Below, piece after piece: positions 49,832 to 62,127 of a stretch of 64,000 nt of DNA. The DNA lies in the NCBI RefSeq assembly GCF_041224595.1, contig NZ_JBGFGN010000151.1:62001-126000 (forward strand), in the 5' to 3' direction. A model generated the notes under the pieces. That model saw only the letters and a list, made by a program, of their open reading frames with translations, ran no database searches and was not told the origin of the DNA. Source of the stretch: Donghicola sp041224595 (GTDB lineage: Bacteria; Pseudomonadota; Alphaproteobacteria; Rhodobacterales; Rhodobacteraceae). Numbering within the stretch: the stretch's first letter is position 1; every line of letters starts with the position of its first letter. The translations under genes were made by a program, and so were the position numbers.

Positions 49832-51165
49832 GATGCTGGATCTCCGTCTTTCTCAACGAAGCCTATCAGGAAGAGACCCGCGATAAAAAGAACAATCAGC
49901 GGCGTGACTCCGATTTGCTGACTTCCCGTCATGAGAGTAGCCGCCGCGATCAACATCGGCGCGAGGAAACTGGTCGCCTTACCCGCCAGGGCATAAAGCC
50001 CAAACGCCTCGGTCATCCGCGCAGGGTTCGCCTGCCTAGCCAGCATCGTACGGCTCGCAGACTGCAATACGCCGCCCGCGGCACCGATCAGCACCCCGAC
50101 AAACATGAAGGCCTTGTCCGGTAGGGTGGAGCCTTCGGGCACAGGCACAAGCATCACAGAACTCCGAGAGATCGTGACCGTCAACACCGAGGCCACGAGC
50201 AGCACGATGATCGACATGATGATCACGGGTTTGGGGCCAAACCGCACGTCAAGCCGCCCCCCGAACCATGCAAAGATTGCCCCGGATATAATCGCCAGCA
50301 AGCCAAAGACACCGGTTTGCTGAACGCTCCAATCCAGCACCCCCGCCGCATAGATACCGCCAAAAACATACATCCCGTTCAAAGCGTCACGATACAACAT
50401 CGAAGACGCCAGATAAGCTGCAAGAGACGGATGCTTGGGCAGGCCCCGCAAAGTCCGTCCCAGATCCTTGAGCGCCGCGGAAATCGCACCATTCGGCGCG
50501 CGGACAGGCTTTGGGTCGCGGACAAAGGCAAAGAACGGAATCATGAAGACCGCGTACCAGATGGCCGTCAGCGGCCCGACAAAGCGGGTGCCTTCGCGGG
50601 TGTTTGCATCCAGCCCGAACGCCGGATCTAGGCCCAAAAAGGTTTTGCCCGTGATCGCATTATCCGCAAACAGCGCCAGCACGATCACCAAAGCGATCAA
50701 CCCGCCAACATAGCCAAAGGCCCAACCGTTGCCGGAAATACGGCCCACATCGTCCCGCTCACCAAGGTCAGGCAGCATTGAGTTAGTAAAGATCGTTGCA
50801 AATTCCATCCCGATCATGCCGACCGCGAAACTGGTCATCACAAAGACCAAATTGAAACTTTCTGGATTGGCAAACCAGAGGCCCGACGCGCCCAAAACGT
50901 ACATGACCGAGAATACCCAGATCCATGTTCGCCGATTCCCCGAGGTGTCCGCCATCGCCCCCAGCACGGGCGCAAGAACGGCAATTACGATGCCAGCGAG
51001 CCCGACGCCAAAGCCCCAAGCCGTCTGGGCCTGAGCGCCGTCATTAAGCAGTTCTTTCATGTATGGCGCGAAAATGAACGTCACCAGGAGGGTGGCATAC
51101 GGCTGGCTGGCCCAGTCAAAAAAGTACCATCCCCATATGCGCTTACGCACATTCTCAGTTGCCAT
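49813..51165 (-). CDS. MFS transporter, UMF1/Atg22-like
   Basis: A 450-residue transporter with about 12 membrane helices. The N-terminus RKRIWGWYFFDWASQPYATLLVTFIFAPYM is characteristic of the UMF1 family, bacterial relatives of the vacuolar effluxer Atg22. The substrate is unknown, possibly amino acids. The ATG at 51165 was chosen; one nine bases earlier is possible. It overlaps mepA, so the two form one transcript. Confidence 0.87.
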   Translation of the reverse strand: MATENVRKRIWGWYFFDWASQPYATLLVTFIFAPYMKELLNDGAQAQTAWGFGVGLAGIVIAVLAPVLGAMADTSGNRRTWIWVFSVMYVLGASGLWFANPESFNLVFVMTSFAVGMIGMEFATIFTNSMLPDLGERDDVGRISGNGWAFGYVGGLIALVIVLALFADNAITGKTFLGLDPAFGLDANTREGTRFVGPLTAIWYAVFMIPFFAFVRDPKPVRAPNGAISAALKDLGRTLRGLPKHPSLAAYLASSMLYRDALNGMYVFGGIYAAGVLDWSVQQTGVFGLLAIISGAIFAWFGGRLDVRFGPKPVIIMSIIVLLVASVLTVTISRSSVMLVPVPEGSTLPDKAFMFVGVLIGAAGGVLQSASRTMLARQANPARMTEAFGLYALAGKATSFLAPMLIAAATLMTGSQQIGVTPLIVLFIAGLFLIGFVEKDGDPASWSNAS

Positions 51166-51221
51166 CTGACCCATCCATTCTTGTTGCCTTGACAGAACAG
51201 AATTGGGGCGCGCAGTGCAAG

Positions 51222-51758
51222 CTATTCTTGCATAGGTGGCCAAGGCCGAACGGCCTCTGCGCTGATCCACGCAGCAACCCAATCGGGGATTGGCGGGCTT
51301 TCAGAGGGCACATTCATCGCCGCACAGACACGTTCAGGCGCGACGATGCCGTTTCGATCCGTCACAGCCGTGCGGTACAACACGTGGCTCGCGCATTCGC
51401 CGTTCGTCTTCCACATGCTTTGCTCGATGTAGATAAACTTGTCATCCCAACACAGGCCGCGACTGCGGATCGTAAACTTGTCGAACATACGGACGCGGCG
51501 GCGCCAGCGGACCGTCACTCCGGCCATCGTCATCAGCCAGCCCTCTTTGCGCAGCGCTTTCCACAGCGGGGTGCGCATCGCCAAGGGAATGCGGGCCAGA
51601 TCATAGAGCGACAAGGACCGACCGTTGTTCAGTTCCATCCAGATATCGATGTCCCAAGGCCAACAGATGTGCTGCGTTTCCATCGTCTCGGTCAAACCGA
51701 TGGGCGGCTGTTTACGCTGTTTTAGGACACCGTAGGCTAGACGAATGAATGGGTACAT
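51222..51758 (-). CDS. Hotdog-fold thioesterase-like protein
   Basis: A 178-residue protein with the hotdog core TQHICWPWDIDIWMELNNGRSLSLYDLARI, similar to 4-hydroxybenzoyl-CoA thioesterase-like proteins; the Asn-Asn-Gly stretch sits at the active-site helix. The acyl-CoA substrate is unknown. The start at 51758 has ggagag upstream. An MFS gene follows on the same strand. Confidence 0.8.
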   Translation of the reverse strand: MYPFIRLAYGVLKQRKQPPIGLTETMETQHICWPWDIDIWMELNNGRSLSLYDLARIPLAMRTPLWKALRKEGWLMTMAGVTVRWRRRVRMFDKFTIRSRGLCWDDKFIYIEQSMWKTNGECASHVLYRTAVTDRNGIVAPERVCAAMNVPSESPPIPDWVAAWISAEAVRPWPPMQE

Positions 51759-51894
51759 GGGGCTCTCCGTTCCGCATTGCAGCATGACGCGTGCAATTGT
51801 CGGGTCAACGCGCAACGTTGCGTCACGCGGCACCCTTGCCCTCGGGCGTTCGGTCGCCTACCTATTTTGCGATGAAATTTGACAGGATGCGCCG

Positions 51895-52182
51895 ATGACT
51901 TCGCTTTACCAGATCCTCATGCTGATCCTCGACGTGGTGTGGTTCATCATGATCGCCCATATCATCATGAGCTGGCTGATCAGCTTTCAGGTTCTGAACC
52001 TGTACCAGCCTTTGGTGCGTCAGATCTGGGACGGCCTGAATCGTTTGCTCGAGCCGATTTATGGGCCGATCCGCAGCATCCTGCCTGCAACGCCAGGCTT
52101 GGACCTTGCGCCGCTGGTCGCGTTCATCATCCTGATCGCGATCCGGATCATCTTGCAGAACAACGTCGGGCTGTTCCTCTAA
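51895..52182 (+). CDS. YggT family membrane protein
   Basis: A 95-residue protein with two hydrophobic segments (LILDVVWFIMIAHIIMSWLISF and LAPLVAFIILIAIRIIL) and the GLNRLLEPIYGPIRSILP motif of the YggT family. The function is not established; some members are linked with osmotic stress or cell division. It lies 85 bases before recQ on the same strand. Confidence 0.9.
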   Translation: MTSLYQILMLILDVVWFIMIAHIIMSWLISFQVLNLYQPLVRQIWDGLNRLLEPIYGPIRSILPATPGLDLAPLVAFIILIAIRIILQNNVGLFL

Positions 52183-52266
52183 ATCTGGGGGCTGCGGCCC
52201 CTTGCCTGCCGAGTCTTGGTGTTGGACAGTCGCGCCCACCTCGAGCAGTATCCCAGAAGACACCCC

Positions 52267-54306
52267 ATGCAGCACGCACATGATCTGTTGCGGCAGGTAT
52301 TCGGATTCGATGCCTTTCGCCCCGGACAGCAAGATATCGTCGAAGCCGTAACAGGCGGCCAGAATGTGCTGGCCATCATGCCCACTGGTGGCGGCAAATC
52401 CCTGTGCTTTCAGCTGCCGGCTTTGGTACGCGATGGCGTCACGGTGGTGATTTCCCCTCTGATCGCCCTCATGCGCGATCAGGTACGAGGGTTGCGCGAA
52501 GCAGGTGTTGGTGCAGGTGCCCTGACATCCGGCAACACCGCCGAGGAAAACGATGCTGTGATGGAGGCTCTGCACCGCGGCGAAATCAAGCTGCTGTATA
52601 TGGCGCCCGAACGCCTTGCCTCAATGGGGACAGAGCGTCTGTTGCGCAACGTTGGCACCAGCTTGATTGCGGTGGACGAGGCGCACTGCGTCAGCCAATG
52701 GGGCCACGATTTCCGCCCCGACTACCTACGGATCGGTGAGTTGCGACAGGCTCTGGACGTGCCCTTGGCCGCCTTTACCGCCACAGCCGATGCCGAAACC
52801 CGTGACGAAATCGTCCAAAAGCTGTTCGCCGGTGTCCAACCCACCTCTTTCCTCCGCGGCTTTGACAGACCCAACATCCATCTGGCCTTTGCTGCCAAAG
52901 ACAGCCCGCGCAACCAAATCCTGTCCTATGCCGCCGCACGACGGGGCCGCTCTGGTATCGTCTATTGCGGGACACGCGCGAAAACCGAAGGGCTCGCCAA
53001 GGCCCTGCGCGACGAAGGACATCTGGCCTGCCACTATCACGGCGGGATGGAAGCCGACGACCGCCGCGATGTGGAACGCCGCTTCCAGCAAGAAGACGGT
53101 CTGATCGTCGTCGCCACTGTCGCCTTCGGCATGGGGATCGACAAACCGGACATCCGCTGGGTTGCCCACGCAGACCTGCCCAAGTCCATCGAAGCCTACT
53201 ATCAGGAAATTGGCCGCGCTGGCCGTGACGGCGCCCCAGCCGAGACATTAACCCTGTTCGGTCCTGACGACATCCGCCTGCGCCGCAATCAGATCGACGA
53301 AGGGCTCGCACCACCTGAACGCCGCGCTGCCGACCATGCCCGCCTGAATTCGCTGCTCGGACTGGCCGAAGCTGTCACGTGCCGCCGCCAGTCCCTGCTG
53401 TCCTATTTCGGCGAGGACAGTGGACCTTGCAGTAATTGCGATCTGTGTGACCAGCCGCCAGAGACCTTTGATGGCACCGAAGCCGTGCGCAAAGCCCTGT
53501 CCGCGATCCTACGCACGGGCGAATATTTTGGTTCGGGCCATCTGATCGACATTCTGACCGGCAACGCGACAGAAAAAGTCCGCGATCGCGGGCACGACGG
53601 CCTACCGACCTTTGGCGTGGGCAAGGAATTCGACCGTCGCGGCTGGCAGGCTGTGTTTCGCCAGATGATGGGCCATGATCTGGTGCGGCCCGATCCTGAA
53701 CGCCACGGTGCCCTGCGCATGACCGATCCAGCGATCCCGATCCTCAAGGGTGAGCAATCCATCACACTTCGCCGCGACACAATATCTGTCACGTCACGCA
53801 GACCCGCCATCAAGATGATGGTGTCCGAAGAAGACATGCCTCTACTGTCCGCGCTCAAGGCCAAACGCCGCGCATTGGCCGAAGCCGCAAGCGTGCCCGC
53901 TTATGTCATCTTCAACGACAAGACCCTGATCGAGATGGCAGAGCGCCGTCCATCGAACCTTGACCAGATGGCGCGCATCTCTGGCGTTGGGGCGAAAAAG
54001 CTGGAACGCTATGGGACAGATTTCCTCGAAGTCATCAACGGCGAGGCGGCAGCCTTGCACCCCAGCCGACGGAAATTGGCAGGCCGTAGCGCTGCGAACC
54101 TCTACGACGCATTGCTAGAGGCGCAGGCCGATCTGCTACGGGGATCAGACGGATTGGACAAACCGCTGAGTTGCTCTGCCTCGCAGCTTGCCAAAATCGC
54201 GGAACTCCGCCCTCGGGACAATCAAACACTGGTTCGACTGCTCGGGGATCGCCGTGCCGAAAGATTTGGCGAAGCATTTCTGGACGTCCTACGGGAGGCG
54301 GGCTAA
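52267..54306 (+). CDS. recQ: ATP-dependent DNA helicase RecQ
   Basis: A 3'-5' helicase for recombination and fork repair. The 679-residue protein has the Walker A MPTGGGKSLCFQ, DEAH as VDEAHCVSQWGHDFRPDY, and motif VI IGRAGRDG. The zinc region has CRRQSLLSYFGED..CSNCDLC, followed by the RQC winged helix and a C-terminal HRDC domain (about 525-605). The C-terminal 75 residues extend past HRDC. The start follows a weak agaaga. yaaA begins 29 bases after the stop. Confidence 0.95.
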   Translation: MQHAHDLLRQVFGFDAFRPGQQDIVEAVTGGQNVLAIMPTGGGKSLCFQLPALVRDGVTVVISPLIALMRDQVRGLREAGVGAGALTSGNTAEENDAVMEALHRGEIKLLYMAPERLASMGTERLLRNVGTSLIAVDEAHCVSQWGHDFRPDYLRIGELRQALDVPLAAFTATADAETRDEIVQKLFAGVQPTSFLRGFDRPNIHLAFAAKDSPRNQILSYAAARRGRSGIVYCGTRAKTEGLAKALRDEGHLACHYHGGMEADDRRDVERRFQQEDGLIVVATVAFGMGIDKPDIRWVAHADLPKSIEAYYQEIGRAGRDGAPAETLTLFGPDDIRLRRNQIDEGLAPPERRAADHARLNSLLGLAEAVTCRRQSLLSYFGEDSGPCSNCDLCDQPPETFDGTEAVRKALSAILRTGEYFGSGHLIDILTGNATEKVRDRGHDGLPTFGVGKEFDRRGWQAVFRQMMGHDLVRPDPERHGALRMTDPAIPILKGEQSITLRRDTISVTSRRPAIKMMVSEEDMPLLSALKAKRRALAEAASVPAYVIFNDKTLIEMAERRPSNLDQMARISGVGAKKLERYGTDFLEVINGEAAALHPSRRKLAGRSAANLYDALLEAQADLLRGSDGLDKPLSCSASQLAKIAELRPRDNQTLVRLLGDRRAERFGEAFLDVLREAG

Positions 54307-55035
54307 ATCCGAGCGAAAGACTAAGGAGACAGAGATGCTGGCCGTTCTATCCCCCGCTAAAAAGATGGACATGGAGCCCCGCGACGGCGCCACAACCACG
54401 CCCGATTTCTGGGACAGTGCCGTAGAACTGGCAGGCGTAGCCCGCGATCTGACCGCCGCCGATCTGTCCAAGCTGATGCACATCAGCGACAACCTCGGGA
54501 AATTGAACGAAGAGCGTTTTGCCAATTTCGGCGAACAAGGGCGCAAGGCCGCCGTCTATGCCTTTGCCGGTGACACCTATCAGGGTCTAGAAGCCAAAAC
54601 TCTAGACGATGACGCCATGCGGTGGGCCGACGACCATCTGCGGATTTTATCCGGACTTTACGGGGTATTGCGTCCGCGCGACGCGATCGAACCCTACCGC
54701 CTAGAGATGGGCAGCCGCCTGAAAAACCCGCGCGGCAAGAACCTGTATGAATACTGGGGCCCACGCCTGTCTGAAGCGTTGAATGCTCAGGCGGAAGCTG
54801 CCGAAACAGATGTTCTGGTGAATTGTGCCAGCCAAGAATACTTTGGCGCTGTTGACCAAAAGGCTTTGAACCTGCGCATCATCACGCCCGTTTTCATGGA
54901 AGAAAAAAACGGAACGCCCAAGATCGTCAGCTTCTATGCCAAAAAGGCGCGTGGCTCGATGGCACGCTATATGATGGAAAACCGTCTGACCGATCCAGCC
55001 GCGCTGCGCGACTTTGACGTCGGTGGATATGTCTA

Positions 55036-57585
<2,550 letters not shown>

Positions 57586-57657
57586 GAGCCGATTCCCTGT
57601 TCCGAATAGGGGCAACCTGACGGAACAGGGTGAATAGGCTCTTAAATTGCGGTGACT

Positions 57658-58830
57658 TTAGCGTTCAATCGCCAGCGCAATGCCCTGCCCGCCGCCGATA
57701 CACATGGTGATCAGGGTGCGCTTGCCGCCAATCCGCTCGAGTTCGTACATCGCTTTGACGGTGATAATCGCGCCAGTTGCGCCAACCGGATGACCCAACG
57801 CTATCGCGCCCCCGTTCGGATTCACCTTGGCCGGATCAAGTGCCAGTTCGCGGTTCACAGCGATGGCTTGCGCGGCAAAGGCCTCGTTCGACTCGATGAC
57901 GTCGAAATCATCGACAGTCAGTCCGGTTTTCGCCAACAAGGCTTGCACGGCAGGGACAGGGCCAATGCCCATCACCTCAGGGCGTACACCTGCGTGGGCA
58001 TAGCCGATGATGCGCGCCCGAGGCGTCAGGCCCGCGGCAGTTGCTGCCTCTTCTCGCGCCAGAACCAAGGACGCCGCGCCATCATTCAAACCACTCGCAT
58101 TGCCTGCGGTGACAGAGCCATCCTTGCGGAAGGCGGGGCGCAGTCCGGCCAGCGTTTCCAATGTGGTCGCCTTAGGGTGCTCATCGGTGTCAAAGGGGAC
58201 CAACTCGCGCTTGCGCTTCACCTCGACCGGCACGATTTGATCTGCGAAATAACCCGCTTCGATTGCGGCGGCTGTGCGGCGTTGGCTTTCGACCGCAAAG
58301 GCGTCCTGATCTTCGCGGCTCACGCTATGCTCACTTGCCACGTTTTCAGCGGTGATCCCCATGTGCCCCGTGCCAAAAGGACAGTTGAGCGCCCCCAGCA
58401 TCATGTCCTGCGCCTGCATATCCCCCATTTTGGTGCCCCAGCGCGCGCCGGGCACGATGTAGGGCGAACGGCTCATACTCTCGGCACCGCCCGCCAGCGC
58501 ATAGTCTGCATCCCCCAGCATCAGCGATTGCGCCGCAGAGATAATGGCCTGCACACCCGATCCGCAGAGCCGGTTCACGTTCATCGCGGGCACGCTGTCG
58601 GGAATACCCGCATCCATCGCAGCGACGCGCGACAGGTACATGTCGCGCGGCTCGGTGTTGATGATGTGGCCATAGGCGACGTGACCGATCTGCTCCGGCG
58701 CGACGCCAGCCCGCTCCATCGCCGCTTTGGCCGTGATTGTCCCCAAAGCCGCTGGCTCGATCCCCGCCAAGCTGCCGCCGAACGTGCCAATCGCGGTGCG
58801 TGCGCCGCCTAGAATTACGATACCTGTCAT
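57658..58830 (-). CDS. Acetyl-CoA C-acyltransferase (thiolase)
   Basis: Condenses or cleaves acyl-CoA plus acetyl-CoA. The 390-residue protein has the acylated Cys in VNRLCGSGVQAI, the His in GHPVGATGA, and the final Cys in MCIGGGQGIA. Sequence style is of biosynthetic acetoacetyl-CoA or beta-ketoadipyl-type thiolases; substrate is not decided. The start at 58830 has ggggagggag upstream. It is divergent from the XRE-cupin regulator. Confidence 0.92.
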   Translation of the reverse strand: MTGIVILGGARTAIGTFGGSLAGIEPAALGTITAKAAMERAGVAPEQIGHVAYGHIINTEPRDMYLSRVAAMDAGIPDSVPAMNVNRLCGSGVQAIISAAQSLMLGDADYALAGGAESMSRSPYIVPGARWGTKMGDMQAQDMMLGALNCPFGTGHMGITAENVASEHSVSREDQDAFAVESQRRTAAAIEAGYFADQIVPVEVKRKRELVPFDTDEHPKATTLETLAGLRPAFRKDGSVTAGNASGLNDGAASLVLAREEAATAAGLTPRARIIGYAHAGVRPEVMGIGPVPAVQALLAKTGLTVDDFDVIESNEAFAAQAIAVNRELALDPAKVNPNGGAIALGHPVGATGAIITVKAMYELERIGGKRTLITMCIGGGQGIALAIER

Positions 58831-58958
58831 GGGTGCTCCCTCCCCCTGTGATTGCAGGTAGGTTAACCCTGCAAAGAGCAGCATGTCATAAAAACGTGGG
58901 GTCATATTTCGCGGCAGGATCGCTTGACTTGGCGCCCGCGCAGGGGCTTAGTTCCGCT

Positions 58959-59537
58959 ATGACGGATGAAGCCTCCACCCCCGATACCGAAGTCCTCTCC
59001 CTTCTGCCCACCCGCCTGCGCGCTGCGCGTCGGGACAAGGGGCTGTCGCTGGATGCGGTCGCCAAACTGTCAGGCGTATCGCGTAGCATGGTCAGCCAGA
59101 TCGAGCGCGGGGAATCCAGTCCCACCATTGCGACCCTGTGGAACCTGACGCGCGCGTTGCAGGTGGATTTCGCAGGGCTGCTGGAAGGCGTGGATGAGCC
59201 AGCTGGCATCGAAGTGCTACGTAACGCGAACGTCCCGCTGATCGCCAACGCGGGCCAAGGATGTTCGATTCGCATTCTGTCCCCACCCGAGGAAGTCGGC
59301 CGCCACGAAGTCTACGACATCCGGTTTCAGGACAGCGGGATTCTGGACAGTGCCCCGCATAAACGCGGAGCGCGGGAACATTTGACCGTCATTAGTGGTA
59401 ATGTTCGTATCAAGGCGGGCGACAAGGTCGAGATGCTCGGACCCGGAGACACGGCCCGTTACCCGGTCGACCAGCCCCACACGATCAGCGCCGAGGCTGG
59501 CCCTGCACAGGTGTTTCTGGTGGTTCAGGATGCCTAA
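58959..59537 (+). CDS. XRE-cupin transcriptional regulator
   Basis: A 192-residue repressor/activator type. The helix-turn-helix lies at about 20-75 (LRAARRDKGLSLDAVAKLSGVSRSMVSQIERGESSPT), and the cupin sensor domain at about 115-190 (HLTVISGNVRIKAGDKVEMLGPGDTARYPVDQPH). The cupin may bind a small effector such as an amino acid. Direct position upstream of kbl-tdh, with operator-like repeats between, suggests it controls threonine breakdown. Confidence 0.88.
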   Translation: MTDEASTPDTEVLSLLPTRLRAARRDKGLSLDAVAKLSGVSRSMVSQIERGESSPTIATLWNLTRALQVDFAGLLEGVDEPAGIEVLRNANVPLIANAGQGCSIRILSPPEEVGRHEVYDIRFQDSGILDSAPHKRGAREHLTVISGNVRIKAGDKVEMLGPGDTARYPVDQPHTISAEAGPAQVFLVVQDA

Positions 59538-59652
59538 TTCCGTCGTGCAGTCGCGAATTTCTGATATCACGGAAATTTTCCCTTAAAGCAGATTTCCGGT
59601 ATTTTGGAATTCCGTCCGTCATGCTACCTTTGTGGAAACACGGAGGTGATTC
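59538..59652 (+). promoter_or_regulatory. kbl-tdh upstream region with inverted repeats
   Basis: acggaaat (59569-59576) is opposed by atttccgg (59592-59599) at 7 of 8 bases, and a perfect ggaattcc lies at 59606-59613. A strong cggaggtgattc precedes the kbl ATG. These repeats are candidate sites for the adjacent XRE-cupin regulator. Confidence 0.45.
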
Positions 59653-60840
59653 ATGACGACCGCATTTCTGAACCAGATCACAGAAACCCTGCACGAGATC
59701 GAAAAAGACGGTCTGTATAAACGGGAGCGGATGATCACTTCGCCCCAGTCCGGTTGGGTGTCTGTGGGCGATCGCAAAGTGCTGAACCTGTGTGCGAACA
59801 ACTATCTGGGGCTTGCGGACCACCCCGACCTGATCGCCGCCGCCAAGGGCGCGATGGATGATCACGGGTACGGCATGGCCTCGGTCCGGTTCATCTGCGG
59901 CACGCAGGACCTGCACCGAGAACTGGAGCATCGGCTGGCAGACTTTCTTGGCAAGGACGACGCGATCCTGTTCACCGCCTGTTTCGACGCGAACGGCGCG
60001 CTGTTCGAACCTCTGTTGGGCCCCGAGGACGCCATAATCTCGGACGCGCTGAACCATGCGTCGATCATCGACGGCATTCGGCTGTGCAAGGCGCAGCGCT
60101 ACCGCTACGCCAATTCCGACATGGCGGATTTAGAGGCCAAACTGATCGAGGCTAAAGAGGCCGGTGCGCGTCACATCATGATCGCCACTGACGGCGTCTT
60201 CAGCATGGACGGCTATTTGGCCAAGCTGTCCGAGATCACGCATCTGGCTGCCCAATACGGCGCGGTGGTCATGGTGGACGACTGCCACTCGACCGGCTTT
60301 ATGGGCCCAAAGGGCGAAGGCACCGCATCGCACCAAGGGGTCGACGTCGATATTCTGACCGGCACCTTGGGCAAGGCTTTAGGCGGCGCTTTGGGCGGCT
60401 ACATTGCAGGCCCCCAGCCTGTGATCGACCTGCTGCGCCAGCGCGCGCGGCCCTATCTGTTCTCGAACGCGCTACCGCCGTCTGTCGTGGCTGCGGGGAT
60501 CAAGGCGCTGGACCTTGTGGAACAGGGCGACAACCTGCGGGCTCAACTGTTCGAGAATGCCAAATACTGGCGGGCGGGGCTGACCGATCTGGGTTTTGAC
60601 CTGTTGCCCGGCGAACACCCCATCATCCCCGTCATGCTCGGCGAGGCGCAAAAGGCCCAAGACATGGCGAACGCCCTGTTCGAAGAGGGTGTCTACGTAT
60701 CCGGCTTCTTCTTCCCCGTAGTGCCCAAGGGCCAAGCCCGCATCCGCACCCAGATGAACGCCGCCCTGACCCGCGATGATCTGGATTTCGGCCTGAGTGC
60801 TTTCGCCAATGCGGGCCGCAAGATCGGAGTGATCGCATGA
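59653..60840 (+). CDS. kbl: Glycine C-acetyltransferase
   Basis: Splits 2-amino-3-oxobutyrate with CoA into glycine and acetyl-CoA. The 395-residue PLP enzyme of the alpha-oxoamine synthase family has CANNYLGLADHP, the DDCHSTGFMGPKG segment and the PLP lysine in DILTGTLGKALGGALGG. It overlaps tdh by four bases; together they convert threonine to glycine and acetyl-CoA. Confidence 0.96.
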   Translation: MTTAFLNQITETLHEIEKDGLYKRERMITSPQSGWVSVGDRKVLNLCANNYLGLADHPDLIAAAKGAMDDHGYGMASVRFICGTQDLHRELEHRLADFLGKDDAILFTACFDANGALFEPLLGPEDAIISDALNHASIIDGIRLCKAQRYRYANSDMADLEAKLIEAKEAGARHIMIATDGVFSMDGYLAKLSEITHLAAQYGAVVMVDDCHSTGFMGPKGEGTASHQGVDVDILTGTLGKALGGALGGYIAGPQPVIDLLRQRARPYLFSNALPPSVVAAGIKALDLVEQGDNLRAQLFENAKYWRAGLTDLGFDLLPGEHPIIPVMLGEAQKAQDMANALFEEGVYVSGFFFPVVPKGQARIRTQMNAALTRDDLDFGLSAFANAGRKIGVIA

Positions 60841-61880
60841 CCCGCCCCAACACCATGAGCGCGCTGGTTAAGGCGCAGCCTGCTGTTGGCCTCTGGCAGG
60901 AACAGCGCCCTGTTCCCGAGATTGGTCCCGATGACGTGCTGATCCGCGTCAAGAAAACCGGCATCTGCGGCACCGACATCCATATCTGGAACTGGGACGC
61001 GTGGGCGCAGAAAACCGTTCCTGTCCCCCTGATCACGGGCCACGAGTTCGCTGGCGAGATCGTCGATATGGGCCGCAATGTCGAAGGGCTATCGATCGGC
61101 CAACGTTGTAGCGGCGAAGGGCACCTGATCGGCAAAACCAGTCGCCAAAGCCGCGCGGGACGTTTTCACCTCGACCCTGAAACGCGGGGGATCGGGGTGA
61201 ATGAACAAGGTGCCTTTGCCGAATACCTACGCCTGCCCGCTTTCAACGTGGTGCCCCTGCCCGACGAGATTAGCGATGACATCGGGGCGATCCTCGATCC
61301 CTTGGGCAATGCTGTGCACACGGCGCTGAGTTTCGATCTGTTGGGCGAGGACGTGTTGATCACCGGCGCGGGCCCCATCGGGATCATGGCTGCCGCGGTC
61401 GCCCGCCATGCCGGTGCGCGCCATGTGGTAATCACGGATATAAACCCCGACCGTCTAGCGTTAGCCGGTCAGGTCGCTGACATCACGCCAGTGAACGTCG
61501 CCGCAGAAGATCTGCAAAGCGTGATCGCACGGCTCGGGATGAAGCAAGGATTTGACGTCGGCCTAGAGATGTCCGGCAACCAGCAAGCCCTCGACCAGAT
61601 GGTAGAAGCACTGGTGATGGGCGGGCGGATTGCCTTGCTCGGCATCCCGCCGGGCAAGAGCCCGGTGGCTTGGTCTCGAATCGTTTTCAAGGCGATCACA
61701 ATCAAAGGCGTCTATGGCCGAGAAATTTTCGAGACGTGGTACAAGATGATTGCGATGCTGCAAAACGGGCTCGACGTGAGCCGCGTCATCACACACCGGT
61801 TTGCGAAAGATGACTACATTCAGGCCTTTGAGATCATGCGATCAGGCAAGTCCGGAAAAATTGTTTTGGACTGGACATAA
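60837..61880 (+). CDS. tdh: L-threonine 3-dehydrogenase
   Basis: An NAD-dependent zinc dehydrogenase that oxidises threonine to 2-amino-3-oxobutyrate. The 347-residue protein has the catalytic zinc ligands in GICGTDIHIWNWD and TGHEFAGEI. The structural-zinc cysteines are absent: the segment GEGHLIGKTSRQSRAGRFH carries none of the usual four, in contrast to the E. coli enzyme as I recall it. The cofactor motif is ITGAGPIGIMAAAVA. It is coupled to kbl. Confidence 0.94.
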   Translation: MTRPNTMSALVKAQPAVGLWQEQRPVPEIGPDDVLIRVKKTGICGTDIHIWNWDAWAQKTVPVPLITGHEFAGEIVDMGRNVEGLSIGQRCSGEGHLIGKTSRQSRAGRFHLDPETRGIGVNEQGAFAEYLRLPAFNVVPLPDEISDDIGAILDPLGNAVHTALSFDLLGEDVLITGAGPIGIMAAAVARHAGARHVVITDINPDRLALAGQVADITPVNVAAEDLQSVIARLGMKQGFDVGLEMSGNQQALDQMVEALVMGGRIALLGIPPGKSPVAWSRIVFKAITIKGVYGREIFETWYKMIAMLQNGLDVSRVITHRFAKDDYIQAFEIMRSGKSGKIVLDWT

Positions 61881-62091
61881 GGCCCCTCGAAATCCGCAAT
61901 CTCGCGCGTGCAGCATGCGATATTTTTAGGTCGGAACCTTTGGAGTAGTGTGAAGTTATCAGACTGAGTGACTGATTTTCAGACTGCTCTGCCGACAGCC
62001 TGACCCGCAATTTGCGCGGCACGGTGGCAATTCCCGCGATTGCGGGCTGCATCGCCCCAACGATGCCATGTAGTTAAAGACCTTTGAAATC
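61881..62091. other. Unexplained intergenic stretch
   Basis: About 210 bases after tdh with no frame I would support. It ends in the strong hairpin listed next. Short repeats such as cagactgagtgactgattttcagactg (two cagactg copies) and a cccgcgattgcggg stem are present. It could carry a small RNA using that terminator, or simply be the tdh 3' region. Confidence 0.35.
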
Positions 62092-62124
62092 AAAGGGGGA
62101 GAGTTGCGAAGCCTCTCCCCCTTT
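62092..62124. terminator. Bidirectional intrinsic terminator
   Basis: The perfect 11-bp stem aaagggggaga / tctccccctt-t is extended by one further G-C pair around a 9-base loop. It is followed by ctttt on the plus strand and gatttc on the minus strand. It ends four bases from the stop of the minus-strand phosphoesterase gene. Confidence 0.85.
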
Positions 62125-62127
62125 CTT

